Source of the DNA: Doryteuthis pealeii
Taxonomy: Eukaryota > Mollusca > Cephalopoda > Myopsida > Loliginidae
Assembly: GCA_023376005.1 (NCBI GenBank)
Contig: CM042151.1
Coordinates: 74,522,054 to 74,586,053 of the forward strand
Length of the DNA stretch: 64,000 bases
Direction of reading: 5' to 3'
The notes below the pieces were generated by a model that worked only from the letters and a program-made list of their open reading frames with translations, made no database searches and was not told the origin of the DNA. Made by a program: the position numbers and the translations under genes. Positions 14,196-27,195 of the stretch are shown piece by piece; positions within the stretch are counted from its first letter, which is position 1; each line of letters opens with the position of its first letter.

Positions 14196-14384
14196 TGAGG
14201 TAAGGTAAAAGGAAAAGTAGACAAAAAATCCAATTCACTTTCTCCTCTATAAATACAAATGTACGTACCTTGTTTTGAATAAATAGACTGATGAAGTTCC
14301 TCGCTTAAAGCGGAACGAAATATTTCTCTCCTATTTCTACTTGTTTGAGTCATTATTTTTTGTCCACTTTTCCTTTTACCTTAC

Positions 14385-14388
<4 letters not shown>
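14196..14388. mobile_element. 193-bp element with 34-bp terminal inverted repeats carrying the ribozyme
   Basis: The ends at 14196-14229 and 14355-14388 are inverted copies with one mismatch, beginning TGAGGTAAGGTAAAAGGAAA. TA flanks both sides, as in a Tc1/mariner-type target duplication, but the right side is a (TA)n tract, so the duplication is not decisive. There is no room for a transposase, so it is non-autonomous. The hammerhead motif occupies the right half of its interior. Confidence 0.65.
14277..14346 (+). ncRNA. Candidate type I hammerhead ribozyme
   Basis: The two invariant core strands are present: CTGATGA at 14288-14294 and GAAA at 14317-14320. Between them stem II pairs GTTCC (14296-14300) with GGAAC (14312-14316) around an 11-base loop. 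After GAAA a minimal stem III (TA 14321-14322 with TA 14332-14333) closes a 9-base loop, and a U-H cleavage site is expected at 14334-14335. Stem I pairs 14277-14287 with 14336-14346 over 11 positions, with one mismatch and two G-U pairs. A type I fold with a tiny stem III is the form known from Penelope-like elements and retrozymes. The U at position 17 is allowed but uncommon. Activity is untested. Confidence 0.65.
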
Positions 14389-14440
<52 letters not shown>

Positions 14441-14443
<3 letters not shown>

Positions 14444-15313
14444 TGTTGTGGAGTGTTGGTATATATTTATATATAGAGAGAGAAAGAGGGGGATATCTAG
14501 GGTATCTTGGGCATGAAGTCAACAGTGCTTTACAGTTTTCTCTATCATATTATCTATATTATTTTAAACTACTATTTTGGTTTCTATGTTTCCTTATATG
14601 CATTTGGGTGCTGCATTGTCGGAAGATTGACTTGTTTTCAATCAGGTTCAGTGGATGGTGCATGCTGGGAATGTTGCTTTTCTTCAGGTCGGTTTATTTC
14701 GCCGGGAATCACAAGATTCCGGGTTCAAAGCCAACACCCACCAACGCAGTGCATGTATACCACACTTGGATCAGTGCAGTAATTTTAGGAGTGGGTAGAG
14801 TGGCGCTCCATCTCAGACTCAAAAATAATATTCTGATCAAGTGCTAGCGAAAAGTGGAACAACTCCCTCGCTGTCCAGTTGATACTGACAATAGGACTCC
14901 ATCGTCTTTACCTGGGGGAATCTATGGGAGTACCGTCTAATATGCGTGTCAATTTAGCAATATTGCTAATTTTAAATAACAATATGGTTAATATTGGGTC
15001 ACCATTGAGCTCGAATTAGGACGTTGAAGAAAATCCCAAAAATATAATTTATTTTTTATACATTTTAAACAATTTTTTCGGTCAAGTTTGCTCCAATTTA
15101 TCGTAATCATGTACGGCAATGCCGTCGAAGATGACGTAAAATCGGTATTTTACGAAATCAATTTAATCCACCCAATTGAAATAAAATTACCAAAAATCAG
15201 GGAATTTTCCAATTTTAATGAAATTTTCAGTGTTGACTTATCAATAAATTAATTTTATAATCCATCAGTTATTTTATTACAAAATACTCTGATTTAATTA
15301 GAGTATTTTCTGC
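14441..15313 (+). repeat. Dispersed repeat E, full copy
   Basis: About 870 bp starting beside a (TA)n tract. It contains a GGGTTCAAAGCC-like box near 14716 and ends in a conserved block with an intact 47-codon frame (MYGNAVEDDVKSVFYE..., about 15110-15252). Other copies: 23463-24400 (minus), 24750-25492 (plus), 26209-27140 (minus), and part at 43769-43980 (plus). The frame is not kept in every copy (23636 lacks a base), so I do not call it a gene. No transposase or reverse transcriptase is visible. Confidence 0.7.
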
Positions 15314-16140
15314 GAAGGAAGCACTTCAAAATGTGACCACCAAAATCTTTGACAAATTGAAGGAAGACGAGCAGGATAGTATTTTTCTCCAGATCGTCTA
15401 AGATGCAAGATCATCTGTTTGAACTCTAAAACACATACACAATGTTTTGCAATTTGATATTCAATCGATTTATTTAGAGCTTGATGAAAATTAAATTGGT
15501 TGACAAGGAGTACATCAAGTAAAACATTTGACGGTCTCTCTGAATGACAAAGAATAATGCCGGCAAGAAAAGTACATTTACATCTGAATAAATCCGCTAA
15601 ATGTTGAGAATAAACCACAACTAAGAATATTCATATATTCTGCTGAAATTAAAATTCATTCACTTACAGCTGAATCATTTTGGTTAAACGGACACTTAGT
15701 TCCAAACGCATTCACCAAAATATTTAACAAACTGAGAAAGACAACCAGGATGATAGTTTCACTGGATACCTGAGTTAAAATACAAAAATAATTAAAAATA
15801 TTTTAAAATTATTGTCTTCGTATTGGATGTTGCTAGTAATATGAAAAGTCGTTTAAAAACGAAATCATATGATCGGAGAGAAAAATCATTTTCCTCAGAC
15901 ATGTTCTCACATATTACATTTGAATGTCTCGTCTTTTTAGTGTGTGCGCTGATGATATCGTAAAAACTCTTCTTAAAGAAAACCTTTCTTACATATATTG
16001 CATTTATATCTTTTCTCTTCCATATGTGTGTGGAATGACATTTAATATATTATCAAGAGAAACAGATTTGTCACATAAAACGCATTCGAATTTCTAGGAT
16101 TTTGATGTGTGCGCGTATGATATGTGAAATATCAATGCCA
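15313..16140. repeat. Diverged direct duplicate of the zinc-finger 3' flank (19906-20860)
   Basis: Both segments share GAAGGAAGCACTTCAAAAT-like and TTTGACAAA-rich blocks in the same order, then the zinc-finger tail in the same orientation. They differ at many single bases and by indels, so this copy is clearly older than the A/A' and B/B' pairs. It joins the end of arm A directly. Confidence 0.7.
15907..16137 (-). pseudogene. Decayed C2H2 zinc-finger 3' end
   Basis: Homologous to the last three fingers of the exon at 20625-21875. It shows YFTYHTRTH, then KFECVLCDKS after a one-base shift, then YKCNICKKGF and a final KCNM stop at 15907-15909. The last finger contains two in-frame TAA codons that the intact relative lacks, and its middle finger has lost the H-x3-H pattern. 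The homology continues into non-coding flank to about 15313, matching 19906 onward, so this is the end of an older segmental duplication and not a retrocopy. No upstream fingers remain. Confidence 0.75.
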
Positions 16141-16592
16141 TTTTACAGACAATAGACAACTAAGTACACACACAAACCAAAGTTTAATCTTATATGCTCC
16201 ATTTATAATCTATATTTTACACGTTGATCAAAACCTATAAATCAATTAAAATCGCGTATTACATCACCATTTGCAATTTCTTTGATAAAGCTGTCATTTA
16301 CAAAAACATTTTATTTTAATTAAAAAATGTCACTTTATCGATTTAAAACACACACACACCGATATATATGTGTGTGTGAGGAAGAAAAATAGAATTAAAT
16401 ACGACAGTATGTTATATTGTATGAATTGAAAAAACCCACACATTTTATAAACAAATGATGTTTATTACGCCTACGCTGCAGTGTTTCACTGTGTTTAGAT
16501 AGACCTATATCAGGGGATTTCGTTGGATTAAGCAAAAAGTAAACTATTACTGAAAACGAAAAGTTGGCAAGCCTCTGTTTTTGCTGTGTTGG

Positions 16593-16832
16593 GCTACTTT
16601 TTGTTGATCTTCAATGTGAGGAAGAAAAGATCTATTTAAAATTTGCTACTCAATGAAATATGGTAATTTTTTGTTAATTAAAATTAAGTAAAAAAACAAA
16701 AAACACACACACACACACACACCCACATACACTTCACGTAGTATAAACGGGGACGCAGTCAACGTTAGTCACAAATTAAAATTTTTTCTTCCTCACATCT
16801 GAAGATCAACAAAAAGCAGCAGGAAGAGAAAA
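16593..16832. mobile_element. Possible MITE with inverted ends of about 30 bp
   Basis: CTTTTTGTTGATCTTCAATG at the left faces its near-complement around 16800 (ATCTGAAGATCAACAAAAAG). A (CA)n tract lies inside. The arm B' mirror is 49842-50062. No clear target duplication found. Confidence 0.35.
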
Positions 16833-19730
16833 CCAGATTTACCCCCCCTCTCTGTCTCTCTCTCATTGACTCAGGTAGTAGCGACCGTTGGTGGAAGAAT
16901 AAATGCGTGTCCCCAAACTCAATGAAAAAATATTTTGATCAACTTGGTACAATGTGCGATTGTCGGCCATTTTTTAATTTCACAATATTTTAAGAAAATT
17001 TTTTTTAGATTTAATCGAAGATAGTAGTTTTTTGTTTTGTTTTTTTTTTTAAAGAAACTTTTGTAATTTTAGATATTGATGATGAATTGTGTAGAGTTAC
17101 CTGTGTTTTTGATTGGGAATATTTATAAAACTTTTGAATTTAATTGAGGAATAATTTTTTCAAAAAAGAAACTTTGAAATTTTAGATATGAATAATTGAT
17201 TTTGTGTTTTTCATTTTTGCTAGTAATCAGTAACAGTTCGGTTTTTGAAATTTTTTGTCCGAAAATTTTAAGGTAATTTAAGTTAATCAAAGAGTTGGTC
17301 GTAGAAGTAATGGAAATTGTTTCGAAATTTGAATGATAAATTTTTGTAGTATTGAGCCTTGCTGTATTTTGTTGTATTAGGACTGACCTCACGCCTGGCT
17401 ATCTGGAGATTTTGTTGCCCAAATTGTGTTAGGGGTCTGTGGGTATGTGGTAAAGACAGTAGCCCTAAAAGAAGTGCTCACTATCTTACGAATAGAGTCG
17501 TGATGAACGTCCCGTATGAGGGTAACCATAGTTTCGGGAAGATAGTTTCTGCGTTCCAGTGTTTTTGAGATTCCGATGGATCGGAATAATTTTTGATGGA
17601 GTCCGGGAGTCCGGCTATTCAAAATGGTGCATTTCATGCTCCCTTGGAATTCCGAAAATCGAAATATGTGGAATAATAGCCAATTGCTTACTCAAAGTAT
17701 TTTATCAGGAATAATTTGGGGAGGGGGATAAGATTTTGGGAATGGTCTTCAGTACCATTTGGGTCGTGGAGGATGTCTGGGATTCGAACGCGGACAGTTA
17801 AGGTTAGTATATGATTAAATAATGAAGATAGATAACCGCCTGCTTTTAGTGTTGGTGGGTTCTTGTGGATTTTGTAGCCACCGGCACTGATCGTGAGTGG
17901 ATACAGTTTAAGCACGCTAAAATGGTTATTCTTAGAGTCAGTAAGAGGCACAGAGAAATACGTAGTACACTTTTTTGATAATCTTGATAATGTACGTTGA
18001 TAGAGCATAATATTATTAATGTTTTGTGCTGTGAATGATGAATATATTAAGTATAATTAAAACTAGCACGTGTCTGGTAAAGTGTTTGGCGCTGTTGTTT
18101 CATTTGTTTGCTACATGAATATATTTTTATTGTCTTTAATGTTTTGCAAAAGGATTGAAATTGTATTGAAATTGTTATGTATTATTTCAGGGCCATGAAT
18201 GCAATCTCCTTGAATTTTGTAAACGAATTGGTTATTTTCAGTTCACTCCTTGTAGTACCTGTGGAAGGAGTGAATGGTTTGTTGGTCATATTGAGTCCAG
18301 GCGAATGTATTACTAGAATTACCAGGGATCACGGGGTTTGTGACCAGGATTTTAGGACCATAGTATGGTTTTATGTATAAAAGATTACAGATGACCCTGT
18401 GGTGTTTGTAAAAAAAAACATTAAAATATATATTATATGCATGTGGGGCCAATCCACGGCGCGCAGAGATAGGCTTGATAAATTAGTGCTTCGTATGAGG
18501 AAGCAGATAAAGAGAAATTCATGGCTAGTTATGATAACTAGTGATGAATTTGAAAATAAAGGTGAGATGGTATGTTACATATTATGAGAATCATAAATTG
18601 TGAACAGACCCTGTAGCTAGGAATTAAATTCAGGTCTGTCAGATTTAGAATTGAGGGGTTAATAAAAAAATATCACTGACTGTTAATAACATTTTGATCC
18701 CTTGAAAAGCGCAATGACAGACACATGATATAGTTTTAGTCAGAGTTTGATTAGATTCGACCTGACTTGGAAGAAAAAAGTCTTGTTAGTGCATTTAGAT
18801 AAAAACAATGATTGGCCAAGAAGCCAATTAGAAGACTTAGAAGAACAGAAGAATTAGAATTCAACTAACAACAAGATGTCGGTATAGCAATTACAAGAAT
18901 CAGCAAGAAGAAGCAACAAGTAACCAGAGAAATGAAGTAATCAAGTAAAAACGTGTCCTCTCTCTAAAGTAAGTCTCTGTCTCTGTCTGTCATCCGAGAA
19001 CTCTCTCACCGTTTGTATACTCAATGTGGGTATACAAAGTATTGATAATAACATTAACAAGATATTGAAATTTCCAAACGTATTAAATCTACTGCTGTAG
19101 TACATTGTATGTTTTATAAAAAACTAATTTACACTTCAGATTGCAGATTTACACCTGAATAGATTATTCATTATCATTTTTTTTATGCATCTATTTATTA
19201 CTTTATATATCATAGCTGACTATATTTTTAATCATGATCTAAAACAGGGGTTTTATATTAATATCCAGTTTCATTATCATAACATTTCAAATTGGTCAGT
19301 CTTATTTGGGATGCAAACTGTATCGACACATTCTCTGATTAAATATCTATGTTAGCATTAGAGAATGTGTTTTAGTAATGAATTGTCAGAACAGCTTTGG
19401 AAAGTATATTGTACAAGATTTAGAATAATTTTCACTGTTGCTTGGGTCTGTAGAGTACATCGACTGCACCCCTGCATAAGCGTAAGTTCTCCACACTGAT
19501 GGACAACCTATTAGCCGTGAGTGGTGACATATAATGCCGGAGGAAATGTGGTTGAATGGCCCACAACATGTATACAAAGCGATAAACTTCAGCGTTATTT
19601 GGGATAAGCGGACAGTCAGATAGTTCTAGCACCTGTATGATTGCCCAAATCTGTTAAAAAATAATTTAATCTAAATTTCTATATTTTTACGTTGCTGCTA
19701 ACGTAACGTTTATCGTCGTAGGATGTTCAT

Positions 19731-19815
19731 AAGAAGTGGCTCTGCTACCCAGATCAAATCCTGAACGATGCCTTTTGTATTTCACATAGTATTAATACCC
19801 TTTATCTCGATAAAT
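19731..19815 (+). mobile_element. Degenerate SINE copy
   Basis: CCAGATCAAATCCTGAACGATGCC then TTTTGTATTTCACAT matches the B box and body start of the SINE at 13862. The A box is lost. The arm B' mirror is at about 46870-46945. Confidence 0.5.
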
Positions 19816-20624
19816 TCGCAGGATGGGAGAAGTAATCCCCAATTCAAAATATCCTGATATTCTACTGCCATTAACGTTCATGTACGAACAGGAGAATCGT
19901 TTTGGATGAAGGAAGCAGTCACTTCAAAATCTGATCACCAAAATGTTTGACAAATCGAAGAAAGATTACCAGGATGATATTTTCTCCAGATAATTTAAGA
20001 TGCAGGTTATCTGCTCGAATTCAAAGACACGCAACGTAATGTTTGCAATTTGATATTCAATTAAAATTATTTAGAGCTTAATTGAAATTAAATTAGGTGA
20101 CAACGAGTACATCAAGTAAAAATTTGACAAGCCTATACAAATGACAAATAATAATTCCAGCAAGAAAGGAACATTTATATCTGAATAAATCCGTTAAATG
20201 TTGAGAAGTAAACCACAACTCAGAATATGATTATATCCTACTGAAATTAAATTCGTTTACTAACAGAGGTACCATTTTGATGAAATGGGCACTTAGTTCA
20301 AAACATGTTCACCAAAATATTTGACAAACTAAGAAGAAGAACGATGATGATATTTCTACTGGATCCCTGATTTGAAATGCAAAAATAATTTAAAACATTT
20401 CTGAATTATTATACGTTTTGGATTTTGATAAAAATATGAAATATCGTTTTATTATGAGTTTTTCTTTTAAACCTACATGGAATCTCTTCAAGCTTCGTGC
20501 ATTGAAACAAAGGGAAAATTAATTCAAATTAATCATATTAAGAAGAAAAAAAAATTAATATTTAAAAGCTTTAGATAAAATCATCTGATGAGAAGAAAAA
20601 AATAATTTTCGTCAGAAATGTATC

Positions 20625-21875
<1,251 letters not shown>

Positions 21876-21892
21876 CTGCAAGGAAAGAAGAA
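21876..21892 (-). other. 3' splice site of the zinc-finger exon (arm B)
   Basis: On the minus strand a pyrimidine-rich tract leads into TGCAG, directly before the in-frame start of the zinc-finger exon. It is conserved exactly in the other copy at 45517-45533. Confidence 0.6.
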
Positions 21893-22247
21893 TTACAATT
21901 TTAGAAATAAACAAAAACATTATTTTGTATTATTCAGATTATATATGAAATAAAATTTCCAAAGTTTTAATCAAGAGAAATATTTTACATTACGAATAAA
22001 TCATGCTTATACTCACGCACACAATAATTTCTCCCCTCTCTCTCTCTCTCTCTCTCATTATATATTATACTAAAGCTGAGTGAATCAACCGTTGACACGT
22101 AAAGGCCATTTTCCTATGTAGTTTAATGTCACAAAACAAGTTCAAAAATATTAATTACATTTAGGATTAAGCGTCAAGTGTGGAGAGAGAGAAAACTAAG
22201 TTCCCTTTCCAGCAGACTCGATGTAAAACATTCAAATAAAGGGAGAA

Positions 22248-22279
<32 letters not shown>

Positions 22280-22825
22280 CTCTCTCCTCTCTCCACCCAG
22301 AGCAAAGACTGATAGTTTTTTTTATCATCTGGTTGCATTTATTTTTAAAAACTTTATTCGCTTTGCAAACTAACTTTCTTCCGGATCACAATTATCTAAA
22401 CATAGCCTTGTTATCTATAACTTCATATACAATTTTTTTATTAAAATTGCTGATTATCTGACAAGTTTGAAAAATGTCGTGTGTTCCCCTTATTTATATT
22501 TGGAAAGTTTTTTTTTTGTTACTAAACGTTCTATTTACCAAGCTCAAAAATCTACTTAAAATTTATCGAGGGAGGGTAATAATAAGATAATTCTTTGATT
22601 TCTAAAAATATGTAAATAAGATTCGTATATAATCTGACTTAAAATTGTTTTCTTGGTTGAAATAAATAAAAATAAATTGAAGTTATGTTGGAAAATAGAT
22701 TTATAAAAAATTACTTATTATTTCTTTTATTTATTGGGTCAAAGGAGGAAACAGAGAAAATAATTGTTGGTAAAACTTTAGGAAGAGGCTATTTATGTAG
22801 ACATTTTCTAAGTGAAAAATATTAG

Positions 22826-23677
22826 GCTCAGGCAAAGTTGCCGTCAAATACATATTTTACAAATCAAATGTAACCCCACCGATTGAAAAAAATTACCAAA
22901 CATCGGGAATTATCCGATTTTAATTAAATTTTATAGTGTGAATTATCAATGAATCAATTTTATAATGAATCAGTTATTTTATTTCAAAATTTTCTGATTT
23001 TTTTCAGGTCACTTAACTTTGTCTTTTTGTGTGGTGTGTGTGCAAAATATCGATGTGGGGATATATAAAGTTGAAACTATTTATAGTATAAATAATGAGA
23101 CAAAAGACTGAAGGTTAAATAGAAGAAAATAAATTAAGCAAGCAAACCTTGTAGAAAATAAATACCGAAAATCGGAAAATAAAATGTAACATAAAAAAAA
23201 AAAAATTTGTAGATCTTTTTTTTATTCTTTTCGATTTAATTGGCTATTATCTATAAAAAGAAAGAATATACATTGTTATTCGTTCTGTTTAAAAGAAGGG
23301 GGGTAATTTTCAAAGAGTGTTTCTACAAAAATTATTAGATAACAATAATAAACTAAAGTAGTTATTAAATAAATATTTGTTTTTAGAATCTAAAAATATA
23401 AATTTGAAACTTAAGATTGGAGTTTCATATTTTAAATGAATTTTATTTAATAATTTAACATAGCAGAAATACCTAATTAAATCAGAGTATTTTGTAATAA
23501 AATAACTGATGGATTATAAAATTAATTTATTGATAAGTCAACACTGAAAATTTCATTAAAATTGGAAAATTCCCTGATTTTTGGTAATTTTATTTCAATT
23601 GGGTGGATTAAATTGATTTCGTAAAATACCGATTTACGTCATCTTCGACGGCATTGCCGTACATGATTACGATAAAT
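22826..23677. mobile_element. Fold-back element with diverged long inverted arms
   Basis: 22826-23010 (plus) and about 23463-23677 (minus) are recognisably the same sequence, the block that holds the 47-codon frame, facing each other across about 450 bp of AT-rich DNA. The arms differ at many bases, so the structure is old and not a sequencing fold-back. It is repeated in arm B' at 43769-44620. Confidence 0.5.
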
Positions 23678-24398
23678 TGGAGCAAACTTGACCGAAAAAT
23701 TGTTTAAAATGTATAAAAAATAAATTATATTTTTGGGATTTTCTTCAACGTCCTAATTCGAGCTCAATAGGTGACCCAATATTAACCATATTGTTATTTA
23801 AAAAAAGAACACCATACTAAATTAAACCCAATATATGAAATAATTAAGAAAAATTGTCTCATGATAAGTAAAATTCAATATTGCTAAATTGACACGCATA
23901 TTAGACGGTACTCCCATAGATTCCCACCCAGGTAAAGACGATGGAGTGCCTATTGTCAGTATCAACTGGACAGCGAGGGAGTTGTTCCACTTTTCGCTAG
24001 CACTTGATCAAATATTATTTTTGAGTCTGAGATGGAGCGCCACTCTACCCACTCCTAAAATTATGCACTGATCCAATGTGTGGTATACATGCACTGCGTT
24101 GGTGGGTGTTGGCTTTGAACCCGGAAACTTGTGATTCCCGGCGAAATAAACCGACCTGAAGAAAAGCAACATTCCCAGCAGCACATCCACTGAACCTGAT
24201 TGAAAACAAGTCAATCTTCCGACAATGCAGCACCCAAATGCATATAAGGAACATAGAAACCAAAATAGTAGTTTAAAATAATATAGATAATATGATAGAG
24301 AAAACTGTAAAGCACTGTTGACTTCATGCCCAAGATACCCTAGATATCCCCCCTCTTTCTCTCTCTATATAAATATATACCAACACCCCAAAGCACAG

Positions 24399-24400
<2 letters not shown>
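23463..24400 (-). repeat. Dispersed repeat E, inverted copy at the end of arm B
   Basis: Reverse-strand copy of repeat E, nearly identical to 26209-27140, with which it also shares upstream DNA (23045 onward matches 25795 onward in direct orientation). Confidence 0.8.
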
Positions 24401-24437
<37 letters not shown>

Positions 24438-24574
24438 TATATATATGAGGTAAGGTAAAAGGAAAAGTGGAGAAAAAAATAATGACTCAAACAAGTAGAA
24501 TAGGAGGGAAGAAATATTGTCGTTGTAAGCGAAAAGACAAATTCAAAATCAGTACTATTTTTTTATAAAACAAT

Positions 24575-25492
24575 GGTACGTACTTGTATGTTATGAATAA
24601 AGTGATACTTGAGGTTTTGACCAGCTTTTCTTCTTAAACCATACGAAGATTTTTCTCCTATCCTCATTTATATAGTCATTTATTATAATTCTCACTTTTT
24701 ACCTTACTATATATATATATATATATATTATATATACTATAATAATATAATATTCCTGTGCTTCTGGGGTGTTGGTATATATTTATATAGAGAGAGAGAA
24801 GGAGGGATATCTAGGGTATCTGGGCATGAAGTCAACAGGCTTACAGTTTCTCTTTCATATTATCTATATTTTTTAACTACTATTTGGTTTGCTATGTTCC
24901 TTATTATGCATTTGGGTGCTGGCGTCGGAAGATTGACTTTGTTTTCAATCAGGTTCAGTGGATGCTGACGTGCTGGGAATGTTTGCTTTTCTTTAAGGTC
25001 GGTTTATTTCGCCGGAATCACAAGTTGCCGGGTTCAAAGCCAACACCACCAACGCAGTGCATGTTATACCACACATTGGATCAGATGCAGTAATTTCAGG
25101 AGTGGGTAGAGTGGCCTCCATCTCAGACTCAAAAATAATATTATGATCAAAGTTGCTAGCAAAAGTGGAAAAACTCCCTCGCTTTCCAGTTGATAACTGA
25201 CAATTAGGCTACTCCATCGTCTTTACCTGGGTGGGAATCTCATGGCAGTACCGCTTAATATGCGTGTCAATTTAGCAATATGAATTTTACTTCATCATGA
25301 GACAAATTTTTTCTTAATTATTTACATATATTGGCGGTTTAATTAGTTATGTGTTCTTTTTTTTAAATAACAATATGGTAATTTGGCGTCACCTATTGAG
25401 CTCGAATTAGGACGTTTGAAAGAAATCCCCCAAAAATATAATTTTATTTTTTATATCATTTTAAACAATTTTTTCTGGTCAAGTTCTCCAAT
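24575..25492 (+). repeat. Low-accuracy fold-back copy of repeat E next to the gap
   Basis: Reads back along 23600-24575 as its reverse complement, with the turn-round inside the degraded inverted-repeat element at about 24575. It has many more single-base gains and losses than its partner arm and stops at the N gap. Confidence 0.75.
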
Positions 25493-25502
25493 NNNNNNNN
25501 NN
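25493..25502. other. Assembly gap (10 N)
   Basis: Ten undetermined bases joining two contigs. Fold-back sequence lies on both sides. Confidence 1.
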
Positions 25503-26208
25503 TATGTTTAAATTATAAATAAAATTCATTTAAAATATGAAACTCCTAATTTTAAGGTTTCAAATTTATATTTTTAGATTCTAAAAACAAATATTTATTT
25601 AATAACTACTTTAGTTTATTATTGTTTATCTAATAACTTTTGTGAAAACACTCTTGAAATACCCCCCTTCTTTTAAACAGAACGAATTAACAATGTATAA
25701 TTTCTTCTTTTATGAGATAATAGCCAATTAAATCGAAAAGAATTAAAAAAAAAGATCTACAAACAAATGTTTTTTTTTTTATGTTACAAATTTATTCCGA
25801 TGTGGGGATATATAAAGTTGAAACTATTTATAGTATAAATAATGAGACAAAAGACTGAAGGTATAAATAGAAGAAAAATAAATTAAGCAAGCAAACCTTG
25901 TAGAAAATAAATACCGAAAATCGGAAAATAAAATGTAACATAAAAAAAAAAAATTTTGTAGATCTTTTATTCTTTTCGATTTAATTGGCTATTATCTCAT
26001 TTAAAAGAAAGAATATACATTGTTATTCGTTTGTTTAAAAGAAGGGGGGTAATTTTCAAAGAGTGTTTCTACAAAAATTATTAGATAACAATAATAAACT
26101 AAAGTAGTTATTAAATAAATATTTGTTTTTAGAATCTAAAAATATAAATTGAAACTTAAGATTAGGAGTTTCATATTTTAAATGAATTTTATTTAATAAT
26201 TTAACATA
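25503..26208. repeat. Inverted repeat just right of the gap
   Basis: 25503-25790 is the reverse complement of about 25934-26208, with a loop of roughly 140 bp. The left arm is again the more error-rich. 25795 onward is a direct match to 23045 onward. Confidence 0.75.
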
Positions 26209-27140
26209 GCAGAAATACCTAATTAAATCAGAGTATTTGTAATAAAATAACTGATGGATTATAAATTAATTTATTGATAAGTCAACACTGAAAATTTCAT
26301 TAAAATTGGAAAATTCCCTGATTTTTGGTAATTTTATTTCAATTGGGTGGATTAAATTGATTTCGTAAAATACCGATTTACGTCATCTTCGACGGCATTG
26401 CCGTACATGATTACGATAAATTGGAGCAAACTTGACCGAAAAAATTGTTTAAAATGTATAAAAAATAAATATATTTTTGGATTTTCTTCAACGTCCTAAT
26501 TCGAGCTCAATAGGTGACCAATATTAACCATATTGTTATTTAAAAAAGAACACCATACTAAATTAAACCCAATATATGAAATAATTAAGAAAAAATTGTC
26601 TCATATAAAGTAAAATTCAATATTGCTAAATTGACACGCATATTAGACGGTACTCCCATAGATTCCCACCCAGGTAAAGACGATGGAGTGCCTATTGTCA
26701 GTATCAACTGGACAGCGAGGGAGTTTTTCCACTTTTCGCTAGCACTTGATCAAATATTATTTTTGAGTCTGAGATGGAGCGCCACTCTACCCACTCCTAA
26801 AATTACTGCACTGATCCAATGTGTGGTATACATGCACTGCGTTGGTGGTGTTGGCTTTGAACCCGGAAACTTGTGATTCCCGGCGAAATAAACCGACCTG
26901 AAGAAAAGCAACATTCCCAGCAGCACATCCACTGAACCTGATTGAAAACAAGTCAATCTTCCGACAATGCAGCACCCAAATGCATATAAGGAAACATAGA
27001 AACCAAAATAGTAGTTTAAAATAATATAGATAATATGAAAGAGAAAACTGAAAGCACTGTTGACTTCATGCCCAAGATACCCTAGATATCCCCCTCTTTC
27101 TCTCTCTCTATATAAATATATACCAACACCCCAAAGCACA

Positions 27141-27142
<2 letters not shown>

Positions 27143-27192
<50 letters not shown>
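27143..27192. repeat. (TA)n microsatellite
   Basis: TA tract between repeat E and the ribozyme-bearing element. Related tracts flank its other side at 27417-27457 and 27492-27540, and the arm A ones lie at 14142-14163 and 14391-14440. Confidence 0.95.

Positions 27193-27195
<3 letters not shown>

Larger units (their letters stand above)
9431..15313. repeat. Arm A of an inverted duplication (matches 26209-32392)
   Basis: This segment matches the reverse complement of 26209-32392 almost base for base, from the satellite junction to the end of a dispersed repeat. Differences are mostly short indels. The larger ones are about 75 bp missing here near 14965, about 170 bp present only in the other arm at about 29185-29350, and different (TA)n lengths. 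It holds tRNA-like SINEs and the hammerhead-bearing element but no protein gene. 9431-10280 and 10360-11990 are AT-rich with nothing further recognisable. Confidence 0.93.

Noticed and set aside
14341..14847. 168-codon open frame (and the 184-codon one at 26750-27304)
   Set aside because: Most of it is an Ile-Tyr run from (TA)n joined to repeat E. No domain, and the frame differs between copies.
17688..18008. 106-codon frame containing a GTTCGAATCCC box, present in both B arms
   Set aside because: Conservation only reflects the recent duplication. The box resembles a tRNA T-arm but no D-arm partner could be found.
20585..20616. Second hammerhead candidate at CTGATGAGAAG
   Set aside because: The stem II strands pair only with a mismatch, an extra base precedes GAAA, and no stem III or I partners were found. 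The CTGATGATATCG matches at about 15948 and 20667 are zinc-finger coding sequence.
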